The notes beneath the pieces were generated by a model. It saw only the letters and a list, made by a program, of their open reading frames with translations. It was not told the DNA's origin and did not search any database. From the NCBI RefSeq assembly GCF_003228315.1, contig NZ_CP029693.1, positions 3,709,501 to 3,773,500 on the forward strand: a stretch of 64,000 nucleotides of DNA, in the 5' to 3' direction. Of this stretch, positions 27,747 through 37,712 are shown in pieces. Position numbers and translations under genes: made by a program. Origin of the DNA: Pseudomonas putida. GTDB lineage: Bacteria; Pseudomonadota; Gammaproteobacteria; Pseudomonadales; Pseudomonadaceae. Each line of letters starts with the position of its first letter. Position 1 is the stretch's first letter.

Positions 27747-29498
27747 ATGAACTTATTTGCAAAAATAAAACCGCTCGCCACGCGCCCCGCACTGATCGCC
27801 AGTGCGGTCGCCTTGGCAATGCTTCTAGGAGGAGGGGCCGCCTATGCCGCGAAAGGTGCGCCTGGTGGCGGGGGGGGCGGTGGCGGCGGTGGTGGCGGGA
27901 CCGCCAAGCCCCCTACAAAAGGGGCGGTGGCGCCATTCGCCACACCCACGCTGCCTGATCCCGTCTTCACTGATGCCACGGCGATTCACGGCTTCGACGT
28001 CACGGGCTTCATCCAGGACATGACGGTCGACTCCCCCGCCGAAACCTGCCCCGGGGCTACCGTTCCGGTGGAACGCAGTGGCGGCAAGATTGTGGTCAAT
28101 GGCACCACCATTACCGTGCCTTGCAACATGATCATCCAGATGCCGGCCAATACCCTGAGCTGGCGCGATTTCGTCAACGGTGGACCCTTGGGGCTCAATA
28201 GCACCCGGCCTGCCTACCCATCGTTCGAGATCCATGTGATAGGCAATACCGTCAATGGCAAACAGATCGCCGGCTTGATCGATGTCTCCCAACAGACCAC
28301 CCAGACCGGCAGCGGTTACATCAGCCGGATCGACCTGGACACTGGCAATATCGAGGTGACCAGCACCAACTCGCCGCAACCCACGATCCTGCAAATCAAC
28401 GACCCGAATGGACGCTTCGGCCGAGTCCGCACCGCAGACCCGCGCTTCTCCGTGGATGATGCCAACCCGACCATTCACGCCGCCACCGGCTTCCCCATGT
28501 GTGTGCCACGTGGCGCCGATGACGCCTTGTGCCCACAGAAAAACCGGCCACTGGCCAAGACACCGACAACGACCAACAACTGCCGAAATTTCAGCCAGGC
28601 CAGTGTCAGTCCGCTGCCGGCCAGCGGCGAATTGAGCCCACCTGCGCTGGGCCAGACGTTTTGCAGCCAGTTCGTCATGAAGGCGGTAGCCGACGCGACC
28701 AGGCTCCCGACGGATCCTGATCCACGCCAGCAAGCACCTTTCGAAGTCGGCGACTTCATCAGTTACTCCGGCACCCTGTTCAAGTCGACAACCTCCGGAC
28801 AGCCGGACTTCATCTCCGCCCACACCATCGAAGCCAACGTCGGTATCTACACGCAGCCCGGTACGCAGCCCAGCTACCTGTCGATCGGCGAATTCGGCAT
28901 CGGTAGCGCCGATCCGAACCCGATCGCCGTCAGCGGCGTGGCGCAGGAAACCCAGGACCGGTTGTTCCTTGAGACATCGACAACCGACATCCTGACCCCG
29001 GTGGATATCTACCTCATCGATGTGGACAACAACGGCACGGAACACAACCGTTGGGTGACCCCCTATGAGATGACCGGTGAATGCAACCCTGCACTGACCC
29101 TGGCAGCGACTTGCCGTGGTGTTTCGGGCGGCATTACCACCCAGAACACTGGTGCTCAACCACAGCGTGCCAGGCTGCGGGCCAGCAAGGCGCCAACCGG
29201 ACTGCTCAGCCAGCCGACCCGGACTCTGCGGGTGATGGCGCGGTCAATGTGCGTTCCGGACCCGAACAATCTGTCTCAGGCCCTGGTGGACAACTGCCTC
29301 GCCAGTCAAGCGCCAGTGGCCAATGGGCTGATCGCGGGGCAATACGTGGCGCCGGTGTTCGAGTTCATCTTTCCGGAGAACGTCAAGCCGGGTGACCCTG
29401 TCGTTCCCAACGACTTCTGGCACCTTCCGTTCATTCGCAATGGCGAAGGCTCCGCTGTCCCAACAGGTGCCGGACCACTGGCCCCTACCCCGTGGTAA
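27747..29498 (+). CDS. Secreted protein of unknown function with N-terminal glycine tract
   Basis: 583 residues. A signal peptide (MNLFAKIKPLATRPALIASA...AAYA) is followed directly by a tract of about 12 glycines and a proline-rich linker, then a ~520-residue soluble domain containing about ten cysteines. I recognise no enzyme motif. ATG at 27747 has GGAGAG five bases upstream. It is divergent from the di-haem peroxidase, which suggests that the two are used together outside the cytoplasm, for example as enzyme and protein substrate or as a joint oxidase. That link is inference. The tail is rich in prolines and ends in a terminator. Confidence 0.8.
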   Translation: MNLFAKIKPLATRPALIASAVALAMLLGGGAAYAAKGAPGGGGGGGGGGGGTAKPPTKGAVAPFATPTLPDPVFTDATAIHGFDVTGFIQDMTVDSPAETCPGATVPVERSGGKIVVNGTTITVPCNMIIQMPANTLSWRDFVNGGPLGLNSTRPAYPSFEIHVIGNTVNGKQIAGLIDVSQQTTQTGSGYISRIDLDTGNIEVTSTNSPQPTILQINDPNGRFGRVRTADPRFSVDDANPTIHAATGFPMCVPRGADDALCPQKNRPLAKTPTTTNNCRNFSQASVSPLPASGELSPPALGQTFCSQFVMKAVADATRLPTDPDPRQQAPFEVGDFISYSGTLFKSTTSGQPDFISAHTIEANVGIYTQPGTQPSYLSIGEFGIGSADPNPIAVSGVAQETQDRLFLETSTTDILTPVDIYLIDVDNNGTEHNRWVTPYEMTGECNPALTLAATCRGVSGGITTQNTGAQPQRARLRASKAPTGLLSQPTRTLRVMARSMCVPDPNNLSQALVDNCLASQAPVANGLIAGQYVAPVFEFIFPENVKPGDPVVPNDFWHLPFIRNGEGSAVPTGAGPLAPTPW

Positions 29499-29524
29499 GC
29501 AATGCCTGACAATGGCGCAAAAAA

Positions 29525-29558
29525 AAACCGCCGCTCCCGAAGGAGCGGCGGTTTTTTA
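29525..29558. terminator. Bidirectional terminator
   Basis: Ten-base stem CCGCCGCTCC / GGAGCGGCGG with loop CGAA, A run before and T run after. It separates the convergent secreted-protein and acyl-CoA dehydrogenase genes. Confidence 0.92.
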
Positions 29559-29578
29559 TTGAAGAACTGCGTCAGGCC

Positions 29579-31384
29579 TTAGTAGCCCAGCGCGAAGTCT
29601 TCTTCCTTCATGTCCATCAGGTTGTTGGCGCCCGACAGCATGGTTGCAACGTGTGTGCGGGTACGCGGCAGGATGCGCTGGAAGTAGAACCGCGCGGTCT
29701 GCAGCTTGGCGTTGTAGAACGCCTCTTCGGTGGTGCCGGCGGCCAGTTTCTCGGCAGCCAGGCGCGCCATGTCAGCCCAGAAGTAGGCCAGGCAGGCGTA
29801 ACCGGAGTACATCAGGTAGTCCACGGAAGCCGCGCCGACTTCTTCGCGATCCTTCATGGCGGCCATGCCGACCTTCATGGTCAGTTCGCCCCACTCCTTG
29901 TTCAGTGCAGCCAGTGGTGCGACGAATTCCTTCACGGCTTCGTTGCCTTCGTTGTTCTGGCAGAACTTGTGCACGATCTTGGTGAAGCCTTTGAGGGCCT
30001 CGCCTTGAGTCATCAGCACTTTACGGCCCAGCAGGTCGAGGGCCTGGATGCCGGTGGTGCCTTCGTACAGCATGGAGATTCGGCTGTCGCGAACGTTCTG
30101 CTCCATGCCCCACTCGGCGATGAAGCCGTGGCCGCCGTAGATCTGCACGCCGTGGTTGGCCGATTCGAAACCGACTTCGGTCATGAAGGCCTTGGCGATC
30201 GGGGTCATGAAAGCCAGCAGTGCGTCGGCTTTCTTCTTCTCTTCTTCATCCACGCCGTATTTGACGATATCGACCTGTTTGGCGGTGAAGTAAACCATCG
30301 CGCGGTTGCCTTCGGCGAACGCCTTCATGGTCAACAGCATGCGACGAACGTCCGGGTGCACGATGATCGGGTCAGCGGCCTTGTCCGGTGCTTTCGGGCC
30401 GGTCAGCGAACGCATTTGCAGGCGATCGCGAGCGTATTTCAGGCCGCCCTGAAAGCCGATTTCGGCGTGGGCCAGACCTTGCAGCGCGGTGCCCAGGCGT
30501 GCGGTGTTCATGAAGGTGAACATGCAGTTCAGGCCTTTGTTCGCCGGGCCGATCAGGAAACCGGTGGCCTCGTCGAAGTTCATCACGCAGGTGGCGTTGC
30601 CGTGGATGCCCATCTTGTGTTCGATCGAACCGCAGGTCACGGCGTTGCGTGCACCGACGGTGCCGTCGGCGTTCGGCAGGAACTTCGGCACGATGAACAG
30701 GGAGATGCCTTTGGTACCGGCCGGAGCGTCCGGCAGGCGGGCCAGCACGATATGGACGATGTTGTCGGCCATGTCGTGTTCACCGGCCGAGATGAAGATC
30801 TTGGTGCCGGAGACTTTGTAGGTACCGTCGGCCTGAGGTTCGGCCTTGGTGCGCAGCATGCCCAGGTCGGTGCCGCAGTGCGGCTCGGTCAGGCACATGG
30901 TGCCGGTCCACTCGCCGGATACCAGCTTGGTCAGGTAAGCCTCTTGCTGCTCGGGGGTGCCGTGCTCGGAGATGGTGTTCATCGCGCCGTGGGACAGGCC
31001 AGGGTACATGCCCCAGGACCAGTTGGACTCACCCACCATTTCGCTGATGGCCAGGCCCAACGATTCCGGCAGGCCTTGGCCGCCGTGCTCGACGTCGTGG
31101 GCCAGGCTTGGCCAGCCGCCTTCGACGAACTGCTTGTAGGCTTCCTTGAAACCGGCCGGGGTCTTAACGCCGGACTCGCTCCAGGTGCAGCCTTCAAGGT
31201 CGCCCACGCGGTTCAGCGGAGCCAGTACCTGCTCACAAAACTTGGCGCCTTCTTCGAGAATGGCGTCAACCATGTCCGGCGTTGCGTCCGCGCAAGCCGG
31301 AAGGCTCTGATAGTGCGCTTCGTAGCCAAGCAGTTCGTCACGTACGAAGCGAATATCACGCAAGGGGGCCTTGTAGTCAGGCAT
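29579..31384 (-). CDS. Acyl-CoA dehydrogenase, ~600-residue FadE-like type (copy 3)
   Basis: 601 residues starting [20 protein letters not shown]. Motifs [25 protein letters not shown] and [13 protein letters not shown] are intact, plus the N- and C-terminal extensions of the long subclass. It is paralogous to the genes at 19142-20920 and 21169-22965. ATG at 31384 has an AGAGG about nine bases upstream. The intervening genes (cyclase, di-haem pair) separate it from the other two. Confidence 0.92.
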   Translation of the reverse strand: MPDYKAPLRDIRFVRDELLGYEAHYQSLPACADATPDMVDAILEEGAKFCEQVLAPLNRVGDLEGCTWSESGVKTPAGFKEAYKQFVEGGWPSLAHDVEHGGQGLPESLGLAISEMVGESNWSWGMYPGLSHGAMNTISEHGTPEQQEAYLTKLVSGEWTGTMCLTEPHCGTDLGMLRTKAEPQADGTYKVSGTKIFISAGEHDMADNIVHIVLARLPDAPAGTKGISLFIVPKFLPNADGTVGARNAVTCGSIEHKMGIHGNATCVMNFDEATGFLIGPANKGLNCMFTFMNTARLGTALQGLAHAEIGFQGGLKYARDRLQMRSLTGPKAPDKAADPIIVHPDVRRMLLTMKAFAEGNRAMVYFTAKQVDIVKYGVDEEEKKKADALLAFMTPIAKAFMTEVGFESANHGVQIYGGHGFIAEWGMEQNVRDSRISMLYEGTTGIQALDLLGRKVLMTQGEALKGFTKIVHKFCQNNEGNEAVKEFVAPLAALNKEWGELTMKVGMAAMKDREEVGAASVDYLMYSGYACLAYFWADMARLAAEKLAAGTTEEAFYNAKLQTARFYFQRILPRTRTHVATMLSGANNLMDMKEEDFALGY

Positions 31385-31611
31385 AGCGATAAACCTCTGC
31401 TGATGTAACCGGGGAGGAGCGACCGTGTTCGATTGTTATGACGGTCAAACAGTTGTTTGAAACATACGTTTACGCTAAAAACTTGTCAAGCATCGATCTT
31501 TCTCCGTTCGTCATCGCTTGCGTGCCATGCCGCGCACGCAGCAACGCAACGTCGATGCCCGAGCAACACGTCATAGAAGAAAGAATAGTTTGCGAATAAG
31601 GACTTACGATG
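31385..31611. promoter_or_regulatory. Promoter region of acyl-CoA dehydrogenase copy 3
   Basis: About 230 bases without a gene. AT-rich sequence at 31430-31500 (including AAACATACGTTTACGCT) is the likely promoter/operator zone; TTTGAAACATACGTTTACGC resembles the imperfect palindrome bound by PsrA-type fatty-acid regulators (GAAAC-N4-GTTTC) only weakly: GAAAC-atac-GTTTA. Confidence 0.4.
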
Positions 31612-31637
31612 AAAAACGCCGCGAAGGTTCGCGGCGT
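31612..31637 (-). terminator. Terminator of the small 98-residue gene
   Basis: Stem ACGCCGCGAA / TTCGCGGCGT; read on the minus strand it is followed by TTTTT. It lies 25 bases after the stop of the gene at 31662-31958. Confidence 0.85.
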
Positions 31638-31661
31638 CAGCGGTGCAGATTCAGCGGGGAA

Positions 31662-31958
31662 TCAGGCAAAGGTATCGATCAGCGTACCGAGCACTTCATC
31701 GGAAGCCTTGGCAACTTTCGCCCCCAGCTCCACCTGAAATTTGCCCTGGGCCATCTCCAGCATGTTGCCGGTCACGTCCGATTGCTGGCTGCGATCGACC
31801 GAACGCAGTCGCTCGGCCTGGACCTCGGAGGACTGACTGGTGACGGAACGTTCGATGGTGTTGTTGGCGATCTGCCCGGCGGCCTGATCGACGCGGTTCT
31901 GCCCTGTCTGAATGGTGCTCAGACCGGCATAAAAAGCGGTGCTTCCTGAGATTTCCAT
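31662..31958 (-). CDS. Small protein with flagellar-rod-like N-terminus, function unknown
   Basis: 98 residues, starting MEISGSTAFYAGLSTIQTGQNRVDQAAGQIAN. This amphipathic pattern resembles the N-terminal motif of flagellar rod/hook proteins (FlgB/FlgG class: a helix containing a x-A-x-x-R-x-x-x-x-A-x-N-x-A/N-N theme), but there is no rod C-terminus and no flagellar gene nearby. The rest is charged and helical with a few heptad-like positions. ATG at 31958 chosen as the conserved-looking start. Own terminator downstream; monocistronic. No function assigned. Confidence 0.7.
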   Translation of the reverse strand: MEISGSTAFYAGLSTIQTGQNRVDQAAGQIANNTIERSVTSQSSEVQAERLRSVDRSQQSDVTGNMLEMAQGKFQVELGAKVAKASDEVLGTLIDTFA

Positions 31959-32064
31959 GGGAGAACTCGTCCTTGTGAGGATCAACAGCGGCTATTGAAG
32001 CAGACCTGCGGCCCAAAGGCCCGTCAAAAACACTAATGGCACAGTGCCTTGTCATAGGCAAAAC

Positions 32065-32745
32065 TTAATCCAGCAGGTCCAGTTGCAGATGCTCGGCCAC
32101 CGCTTCGGCCGTCGCGCCCTTGAGTTTCGGCACCCGTCCAAGGCATGGCGCCGGAAGACGTTCGGCCAAGGTGGCGAGGTTTTCTTCGAGGCGCGACGTC
32201 TTCGGATCGATGATGTTGGCCACCCAGCCGGCCAGTTGCAAACCATCCCGGGCAATCGCCTCGGCGGTCAGCAACGCATGGCTGATGCACCCCAGTCGAA
32301 CGCCCACCACCAGGATCACCGGCAGCCCCAATGCCATGGCCAGGTCCGACAGATTGTCCTGATCGGCCAGAGGTACGCGCCAGCCACCGGCGCCTTCGAT
32401 CAGGGTGAAATCGGCCTGCATGTCGAGAATCTGCCGCATGGGAGTCAACAACGACTGCACCGTCAATGCCACGCCAGCCTCTCGCGCAGCCAGATGCGGG
32501 GCGATGGCGGGCTCGAACGCCACCGGATTGACCTGTGCATAAGTCAACGGCAGCGAGCACTCCGCCAACAACGCCAGGGCATCGGCATTGCGCAGGCCCT
32601 TGGGCGTCACGTCACAACCGGAAGCCACCGGTTTACCCGCTGCCGTGCTCAGGCCAGCTGACCGCGCGGCATGCAGCAATCCGGCGGCTACCGTGGTCTT
32701 GCCCACATCGGTATCGGTGCCGGTGATGAAATAGGCTGCGCTCAT
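32065..32745 (-). CDS. bioD: Dethiobiotin synthetase
   Basis: 226 residues. P-loop near the N-terminus reads [16 protein letters not shown], diagnostic of BioD; the acidic loop [10 protein letters not shown] is also present. The enzyme closes the ureido ring of dethiobiotin from diaminopelargonic acid, CO2 and ATP. It is the last gene of the bioBFHCD run and its ATG overlaps the bioC stop by four bases. Confidence 0.97.
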   Translation of the reverse strand: MSAAYFITGTDTDVGKTTVAAGLLHAARSAGLSTAAGKPVASGCDVTPKGLRNADALALLAECSLPLTYAQVNPVAFEPAIAPHLAAREAGVALTVQSLLTPMRQILDMQADFTLIEGAGGWRVPLADQDNLSDLAMALGLPVILVVGVRLGCISHALLTAEAIARDGLQLAGWVANIIDPKTSRLEENLATLAERLPAPCLGRVPKLKGATAEAVAEHLQLDLLD

Positions 32746-33560
32746 AAGGGTTTCTCCATAACGGCGTACACCACTTGATAAGTCGCCGGCAGGCCCCGGG
32801 CCTGACGAAATTGCTCGTAAGCCTCGATCAAACCCAGAATCCGCGCCCGGCCAGTCAGTCCGCCGGGCCGGCCAGGGTTAATGTTGTGCGCGCCCAGTGC
32901 CTTGAGCTCATGGGTCAGGCTGCGCACATCCGGGTAATGCAGCACGTGGGGCACGGTTTGCAGACTGATCGCCTGCAGGCCGCTGGCCGCGCAGAGCTGT
33001 TGATAAACCTCGAACTCACGGAAGCGGTTGACATGCACCATGCCGTCGACCTGCCGCCAACTGTCTCTCAGTTCAAACAACGTGCCCACGCACAGACTAG
33101 CAAACGCGAAGATTCCGCCCGGCTTGAGCACGCGACGGGCTTCGCTGAGCACCGAGGCGAAGTCCGCGCACCACTGCACCGCCAGGCTGGAGAAGATCAG
33201 ATCACAGCTCGAATCACGCAGCGGCAGACGCTCGGCATCGCCGGCGATGAAGTGCGTGGCTCCGCCCAATGGCCGGGCGTGATTGAGCATGCCCTCGGCG
33301 ATGTCCAGCGCCACCCCTTGTCCCTCGGGGAACCGCTGCGCCAGTGCACGACTGAAATGCCCGGTGCCGCAGCCAAGGTCCAGCCAGCGTCCCGGTGCAA
33401 AATCGGCGGGCAGCCGGCTCAGCAACTGGCTGCCGACATCGCGCTGCAACTCGGCCACGCTGTCGTAGGTCGCCGCGGCACGGGAAAAGGAGGCGGCTAC
33501 CTGGCGTTTGTCGGGTAAAGCGCCGGGTTGCCTTGGAAAGGGAAGGGATAAATCATTCAT
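32742..33560 (-). CDS. bioC: Malonyl-ACP O-methyltransferase
   Basis: 272 residues from the ATG at 33560, which overlaps the bioH stop by eight bases (GATGAATGA). SAM-binding motif [15 protein letters not shown] lies near residue 55. BioC methylates malonyl-ACP so the fatty-acid machinery can build the pimeloyl chain. A second in-frame ATG at 33572 gives four extra residues and cannot be excluded. Confidence 0.95.
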   Translation of the reverse strand: MNDLSLPFPRQPGALPDKRQVAASFSRAAATYDSVAELQRDVGSQLLSRLPADFAPGRWLDLGCGTGHFSRALAQRFPEGQGVALDIAEGMLNHARPLGGATHFIAGDAERLPLRDSSCDLIFSSLAVQWCADFASVLSEARRVLKPGGIFAFASLCVGTLFELRDSWRQVDGMVHVNRFREFEVYQQLCAASGLQAISLQTVPHVLHYPDVRSLTHELKALGAHNINPGRPGGLTGRARILGLIEAYEQFRQARGLPATYQVVYAVMEKPL

Positions 33561-34284
33561 CGCCGGACTCATGCAAAAAAGCGTGGATCGCCCCCGCCAC
33601 ACCGTGGGGGTCTTCCAGCAGGAACGCGTGGCTGGCCTGTTCAATCAGACCGATCTCTACATCCGGCAGCAGCGACAGCAAGTCGCCAGCCGCTTCGGCG
33701 GGTACCAGGCCATCGAGGCCGGCGAACAGGTGCAGTTGCGGGCCGCGAAAGGCCTGCAAGGCTAGCCGGGTATCCAGTTGCGCCAGCACTTGCAGGCCGC
33801 TCATCAACACCGCAGCTGAACTGTTGGGCGCACCGCCGAGCAACAACCGCGACAACCCGCGCGGGTCTTCGGCGCCCTGTGCGCAGAGCAGCGTAAAACG
33901 TTTCAAGGTCATGCGCTGGTCAGCCGCGCAACCGGCCAGAAATGCATCGAAGGTGTCGCCGGGCATCGCGCCCGGCCACTGTTCATGGCTGACGAAAGAC
34001 GCATTGCTCGCCAGGGTCAGAAGACCGCAGCAACGATCACCGCGACGGGCCGCCAACCGCGACGCCAGCATGCCGCCCAAAGACCAGCCGCCGAGCCAGG
34101 CGTCCTGGGGAATCGTCGAGTCGAGTTCATCGAGCCATTCTTCAGGATCGCTCGACTCCAGCTCCGGCAGTGGCTCGATTTCCACCCGCAGGTGCTCGTC
34201 CAGCCCCCGCAAGGCCGCCGCCAGCGGCTCCATCGGGGAGATTCCGAGGCCCCATCCGGGTAGCAGAATCAGTCGATCACGCAT
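33553..34284 (-). CDS. bioH: Pimeloyl-ACP methyl ester esterase
   Basis: 243 residues, alpha/beta hydrolase. Oxyanion segment LLPGWGLG near the start, nucleophile elbow [10 protein letters not shown], aspartate in [10 protein letters not shown] and histidine in [10 protein letters not shown] complete the triad. BioH removes the methyl group to end pimeloyl-ACP synthesis. The start overlaps bioF by eight bases. Confidence 0.95.
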   Translation of the reverse strand: MRDRLILLPGWGLGISPMEPLAAALRGLDEHLRVEIEPLPELESSDPEEWLDELDSTIPQDAWLGGWSLGGMLASRLAARRGDRCCGLLTLASNASFVSHEQWPGAMPGDTFDAFLAGCAADQRMTLKRFTLLCAQGAEDPRGLSRLLLGGAPNSSAAVLMSGLQVLAQLDTRLALQAFRGPQLHLFAGLDGLVPAEAAGDLLSLLPDVEIGLIEQASHAFLLEDPHGVAGAIHAFLHESGDE

Positions 34285-35455
34285 CGCCTGGCTCCGATCC
34301 AAGTTGTTTAAAACAATCGGCCAACCCCTCTAACAATAGCTGCACCTGCTTTTCGCTGTGGGCGGCGGTCAGGGTCACGCGCAAACGGGCACTGCCGGCC
34401 GGCACCGTGGGCGGGCGGATCGCGGTCACCATCAAGCCGCGCTCGCGCAGCGTCTGCGACAGGCGCACCGCACGTGCTGCGTCGCCAATCATGATCGGCT
34501 GGATCGGCGTGAAGCTATCCATCAGCTCCAGGCCAATCTGTTCGGCTCCATGACGGAACTGGCGGATCAGTGCCTGCAAATGTTCGCGACGCCAGTGTTC
34601 GCTGCGCAGCAGCTCCAGGCTTTTCAGCGTGGCGCAGGCCAGGGCAGGCGGTTGGCTGGTGGTGTAGATGTAAGGGCGGGCGAACTGGATCAGGCTCTCG
34701 ATCAACTCTTCGCTGCCGGCGACGAAGGCACCCGCCGTGCCAAACGCCTTGCCGAGGGTGCCGACCAGGACCGGCACATCGTCCATGCCCAGGCCGAAGT
34801 GCTCGACACTGCCACCGCCATTGGCACCCAAGGGGCCAAAGCCGTGAGCATCGTCGACCATCAGCCATGCCCCCTTGGCCTTGGCTTGCCGGGCCAACGC
34901 CGGCAGATCGGCGATATCGCCGTCCATGCTGAACACGCCGTCGGTGACCACCAGGGTATTGCCGGTGGCTTTTTCCAGGCGTGAGGCGAGGCTCGTTGCG
35001 TCGTTGTGCAGGTAGCGGCTGAAGCGCGCACCGGACAACAGACCGGCATCGAGCAGCGAGGCGTGATTGAGGCGATCTTCGAGCACGGTATCGCCCTGCC
35101 CCACCAACGCGGTGACCGCACCGAGGTTGGCCATGTAACCGGTGGTGAACAGCAGAACCCGCGGGCGACCGGTGAGGTCCGCCAGAGCTTCTTCCAGAGC
35201 GTGATGCGGAGCACTGTGGCCGATCACCAGATGCGACGCCCCACCACCGACGCCCCATTTCTCGGCACCCGCGCGCCAGGCTTCGATCACTTGCGGATGA
35301 TTGGCCAGGCCCAGGTAGTCGTTGTTGCAGAACGCCAGCAACGGCTGACCATCGACCACCACTTCGGGGCCTTGCGGGCTTTCGAGCAGCGGACGTTGGC
35401 GGTAGAGGTTTTCGGCACGACGGGCAGCCAGGCGTGCGGCGAGATCGAAAGACAT
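34277..35455 (-). CDS. bioF: 8-amino-7-oxononanoate synthase
   Basis: 392 residues, PLP alpha-oxoamine synthase family. The Schiff-base lysine lies in [14 protein letters not shown], and [11 protein letters not shown] supplies the aspartate under the pyridine ring. It condenses pimeloyl-ACP with alanine. A REP pair separates it from bioB by 160 bases. Confidence 0.97.
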   Translation of the reverse strand: MSFDLAARLAARRAENLYRQRPLLESPQGPEVVVDGQPLLAFCNNDYLGLANHPQVIEAWRAGAEKWGVGGGASHLVIGHSAPHHALEEALADLTGRPRVLLFTTGYMANLGAVTALVGQGDTVLEDRLNHASLLDAGLLSGARFSRYLHNDATSLASRLEKATGNTLVVTDGVFSMDGDIADLPALARQAKAKGAWLMVDDAHGFGPLGANGGGSVEHFGLGMDDVPVLVGTLGKAFGTAGAFVAGSEELIESLIQFARPYIYTTSQPPALACATLKSLELLRSEHWRREHLQALIRQFRHGAEQIGLELMDSFTPIQPIMIGDAARAVRLSQTLRERGLMVTAIRPPTVPAGSARLRVTLTAAHSEKQVQLLLEGLADCFKQLGSEPGDA

Positions 35456-35485
35456 GCAGGCCTCGTCTATCCGGTGAAACAGATC

Positions 35486-35581
35486 CCCTGTAGGAGCGAG
35501 CCTGCTCGCGAAAGCGGTGTGTCAGTCGACATCGTTATTGGATGTCATACCGCAATCGCGAGCAGGCTCGCTCCTACAGGG
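35486..35581. repeat. REP pair inside the biotin operon
   Basis: CCCTGTAGGAGCGAGCCTGC and its inverted copy between bioB and bioF. It may dampen transcription or shape mRNA decay between the two genes. Confidence 0.9.
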
Positions 35582-35615
35582 GTTTTGCATTTCAATCAGA
35601 ACATCAAACCGGCGA

Positions 35616-36671
35616 TCAAACAGCCGCGTTATAGAACTGCTCGCTGCTCTTCTGCTCCACCAGCGCCTGTTCAATCGCGGCCTGATGCACCTCATCGGCA
35701 TGCTCTTCACGCGCTTCCGGCTGGATGCCCAGACGCGAGAACAGTTGCATGTCCTTGTCGGCCTGCGGGTTGGCGGTGGTCAGCAGTTTTTCGCCGTAGA
35801 AAATCGAGTTGGCGCCGGCGAAGAAGGCCAGGGCCTGCATTTGCTCGTTCATGGCTTCGCGGCCAGCGGACAGGCGTACGTGGGACTTTGGCATCAGGAT
35901 CCGGGCGACGGCGAGCATGCGGATGAAGTCGAACGGGTCGACGTCTTCGGCGTTTTCCAGCGGTGTGCCGGCCACTTTCACCAGCATGTTGATCGGCACC
36001 GACTCCGGATGCTCCGGCAGGTTGGCCAGCTGGATCAGCAGGTTGGCGCGGTCGTCGAGGGACTCGCCCATGCCGAGGATGCCGCCGGAGCAGATCTTCA
36101 TACCCGAATCACGTACGTAGGCCAGGGTCTGAAGACGCTCGCTGTAGGTGCGGGTGGTGATGATGCTGCCGTAGAACTCCGGCGAGGTATCGAGGTTGTG
36201 GTTGTAGTAGTCCAGGCCGGCCTTGGCCAGCGCTTCGGTCTGTTCCTGATCGAGGCGACCGAGGGTCATGCAGGTTTCCAGGCCCAGGGCCTTCACGCCT
36301 TCGACCATCTTCAGCACGTATGGCATGTCCTTGGCCGACGGGTGCTTCCACGCCGCGCCCATGCAGAAACGGGTCGAACCGATGGCCTTGGCGCGAGCGG
36401 CCTCTTCGAGGACCTTCTGCACTTCCATCAGCTTTTCTTTTTCCAGACCGGTGTTGTAGTGACCGGACTGCGGGCAGTATTTGCAATCTTCCGGGCAGGC
36501 GCCGGTCTTGATCGAAAGCAGCGTGGAAACCTGGACGCGGTTGGCGTCGAAATGCGCGCGGTGCACGGTCTGTGCCTGGAACAACAGGTCATTGAATGGC
36601 TGAACGAAGAGTGCTTTGACTTCAGCCAAAGACCAGTCATGACGCAGGGTTGCAGAGGTGCTGGCGCTCAT
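35616..36671 (-). CDS. bioB: Biotin synthase, radical SAM
   Basis: 351 residues. Radical SAM motif C-x3-C-x2-C reads [13 protein letters not shown], and [13 protein letters not shown] and GGILGMGES are family segments. It inserts sulfur into dethiobiotin using a sacrificial [2Fe-2S] cluster. ATG at 36671 has AAAGG eight bases upstream and is preferred over the ATG six bases earlier. Divergent from comF; a BirA-like operator lies about 115 bases upstream. Confidence 0.97.
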   Translation of the reverse strand: MSASTSATLRHDWSLAEVKALFVQPFNDLLFQAQTVHRAHFDANRVQVSTLLSIKTGACPEDCKYCPQSGHYNTGLEKEKLMEVQKVLEEAARAKAIGSTRFCMGAAWKHPSAKDMPYVLKMVEGVKALGLETCMTLGRLDQEQTEALAKAGLDYYNHNLDTSPEFYGSIITTRTYSERLQTLAYVRDSGMKICSGGILGMGESLDDRANLLIQLANLPEHPESVPINMLVKVAGTPLENAEDVDPFDFIRMLAVARILMPKSHVRLSAGREAMNEQMQALAFFAGANSIFYGEKLLTTANPQADKDMQLFSRLGIQPEAREEHADEVHQAAIEQALVEQKSSEQFYNAAV

Positions 36672-36780
36672 GGGCATTACCTTTCTTTTATGCAGGGCAC
36701 GGTTTTATGCTGGGCAAGCACCTGAGGCATGGAATAACCCCAGGCGCGACACGGATGTTCGGCATATTTAAGGAAGAGTG

Positions 36781-37509
36781 ATGCGCTGTCAACCACACTA
36801 CAAAGGGCCGGTTTACATCTGGTCAAAAAACATACAAATCTGTTTGCTCTGCGATGAAGCTGCCGATGGCGCCATTCCCCTGTGCATGGCGTGCGAAACC
36901 GAGCTGCCATGGCTCGGCGATCATTGCCAGACCTGCGCCCTGCCGTTGCCAGGCTCGGGCCTGACCTGCGGCCAATGCCTGACACAACCGCCGGCCTTCG
37001 AGCGGGTGATTGCACCCTGGACCTACAGCTTTCCGATCGACAGCCTGATTACCCGCTTCAAACACAGCGCGAAGTGGCCGTTTGGTCATCTGCTGGCCGA
37101 ATTGCTCGCCCAGGCGTTGCGACATCGTTTCGCTGACGACCTGCCGCAACCCGACCTGCTGATTGCCGTTCCACTGGCCACCCGGCGACTGCGCCAACGG
37201 GGGTTCAATCAAGCCGCCATGCTCGCGCGTTGGCTCGGCGACCAACTCGACTTGCCTCTGCTGCTAAGAACCCAGGACACCGGAGCGCAGCAAACGCTGA
37301 ATGCCAGCGAACGACGGCAAAACCTGCGTAACGCTTTCGCCCTGGCGCCCGACGCTTCGATCAAGGGACGCCACCTGGCACTGGTGGACGACGTGCTGAC
37401 CACCGGTGCCACTGCACAGGCGCTGGCTCGTCTGCTGATGGAAGCTGGTGCGGCACGGGTCGATGTTTACTGCCTGGCCCGCACTCCCAAGCCAGGCGAC
37501 ACCCTTTGA
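36781..37509 (+). CDS. comF: ComF-family phosphoribosyltransferase-like protein
   Basis: 242 residues. A four-cysteine zinc-finger-like N-terminus (CLLC, CQTCALPLPG, CGQC) is followed by a phosphoribosyltransferase fold with the PRPP loop LALVDDVLTTGAT. ComF proteins are needed for natural transformation in several bacteria; in Pseudomonas the role is less clear. ATG at 36781 has AGGAAG a few bases upstream. Codons 3-12 overlap the putative BirA operator, an unusual constraint on the N-terminus. Confidence 0.9.
   Translation: MRCQPHYKGPVYIWSKNIQICLLCDEAADGAIPLCMACETELPWLGDHCQTCALPLPGSGLTCGQCLTQPPAFERVIAPWTYSFPIDSLITRFKHSAKWPFGHLLAELLAQALRHRFADDLPQPDLLIAVPLATRRLRQRGFNQAAMLARWLGDQLDLPLLLRTQDTGAQQTLNASERRQNLRNAFALAPDASIKGRHLALVDDVLTTGATAQALARLLMEAGAARVDVYCLARTPKPGDTL
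36787..36817. promoter_or_regulatory. Candidate BirA (biotin repressor) operator
   Basis: TGTCAACC - 15 bases - GGTTTACA. The known BirA box has arms TGTAAACC and GGTTTACA with 14-16 bases between, so only one of sixteen arm positions differs. It stands in the bioB/comF divergent region, 116 bases before the bioB start, and lies within the first codons of comF. Confidence 0.75.
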
Positions 37510-37544
37510 CCTGAAAACACAAAACCCTGTGGGACAACACAAAC

Positions 37545-37640
37545 CCTGTGGGAGCCGAGCTTGCTCGCGATAGCGGATTAACATTTACCATCGATGGTGG
37601 CTGTCACACCGCTATCGCGAGCAAGCTCGGCTCCTACAGG
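37545..37640. repeat. REP pair
   Basis: CCTGTGGGAGCCGAGCTTGC and its inverted copy. A second CCCTGTGGGACAACACAAA half precedes it. The GCCGAGC variant differs by one base from the main class. Confidence 0.88.
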
Positions 37641-37712
37641 TGGCGTATGACTTGACTCATGCTCTGCAAGCCGCCAACGTCCTCACCATCGCCACAACCA
37701 AAGCCTGCCCAC

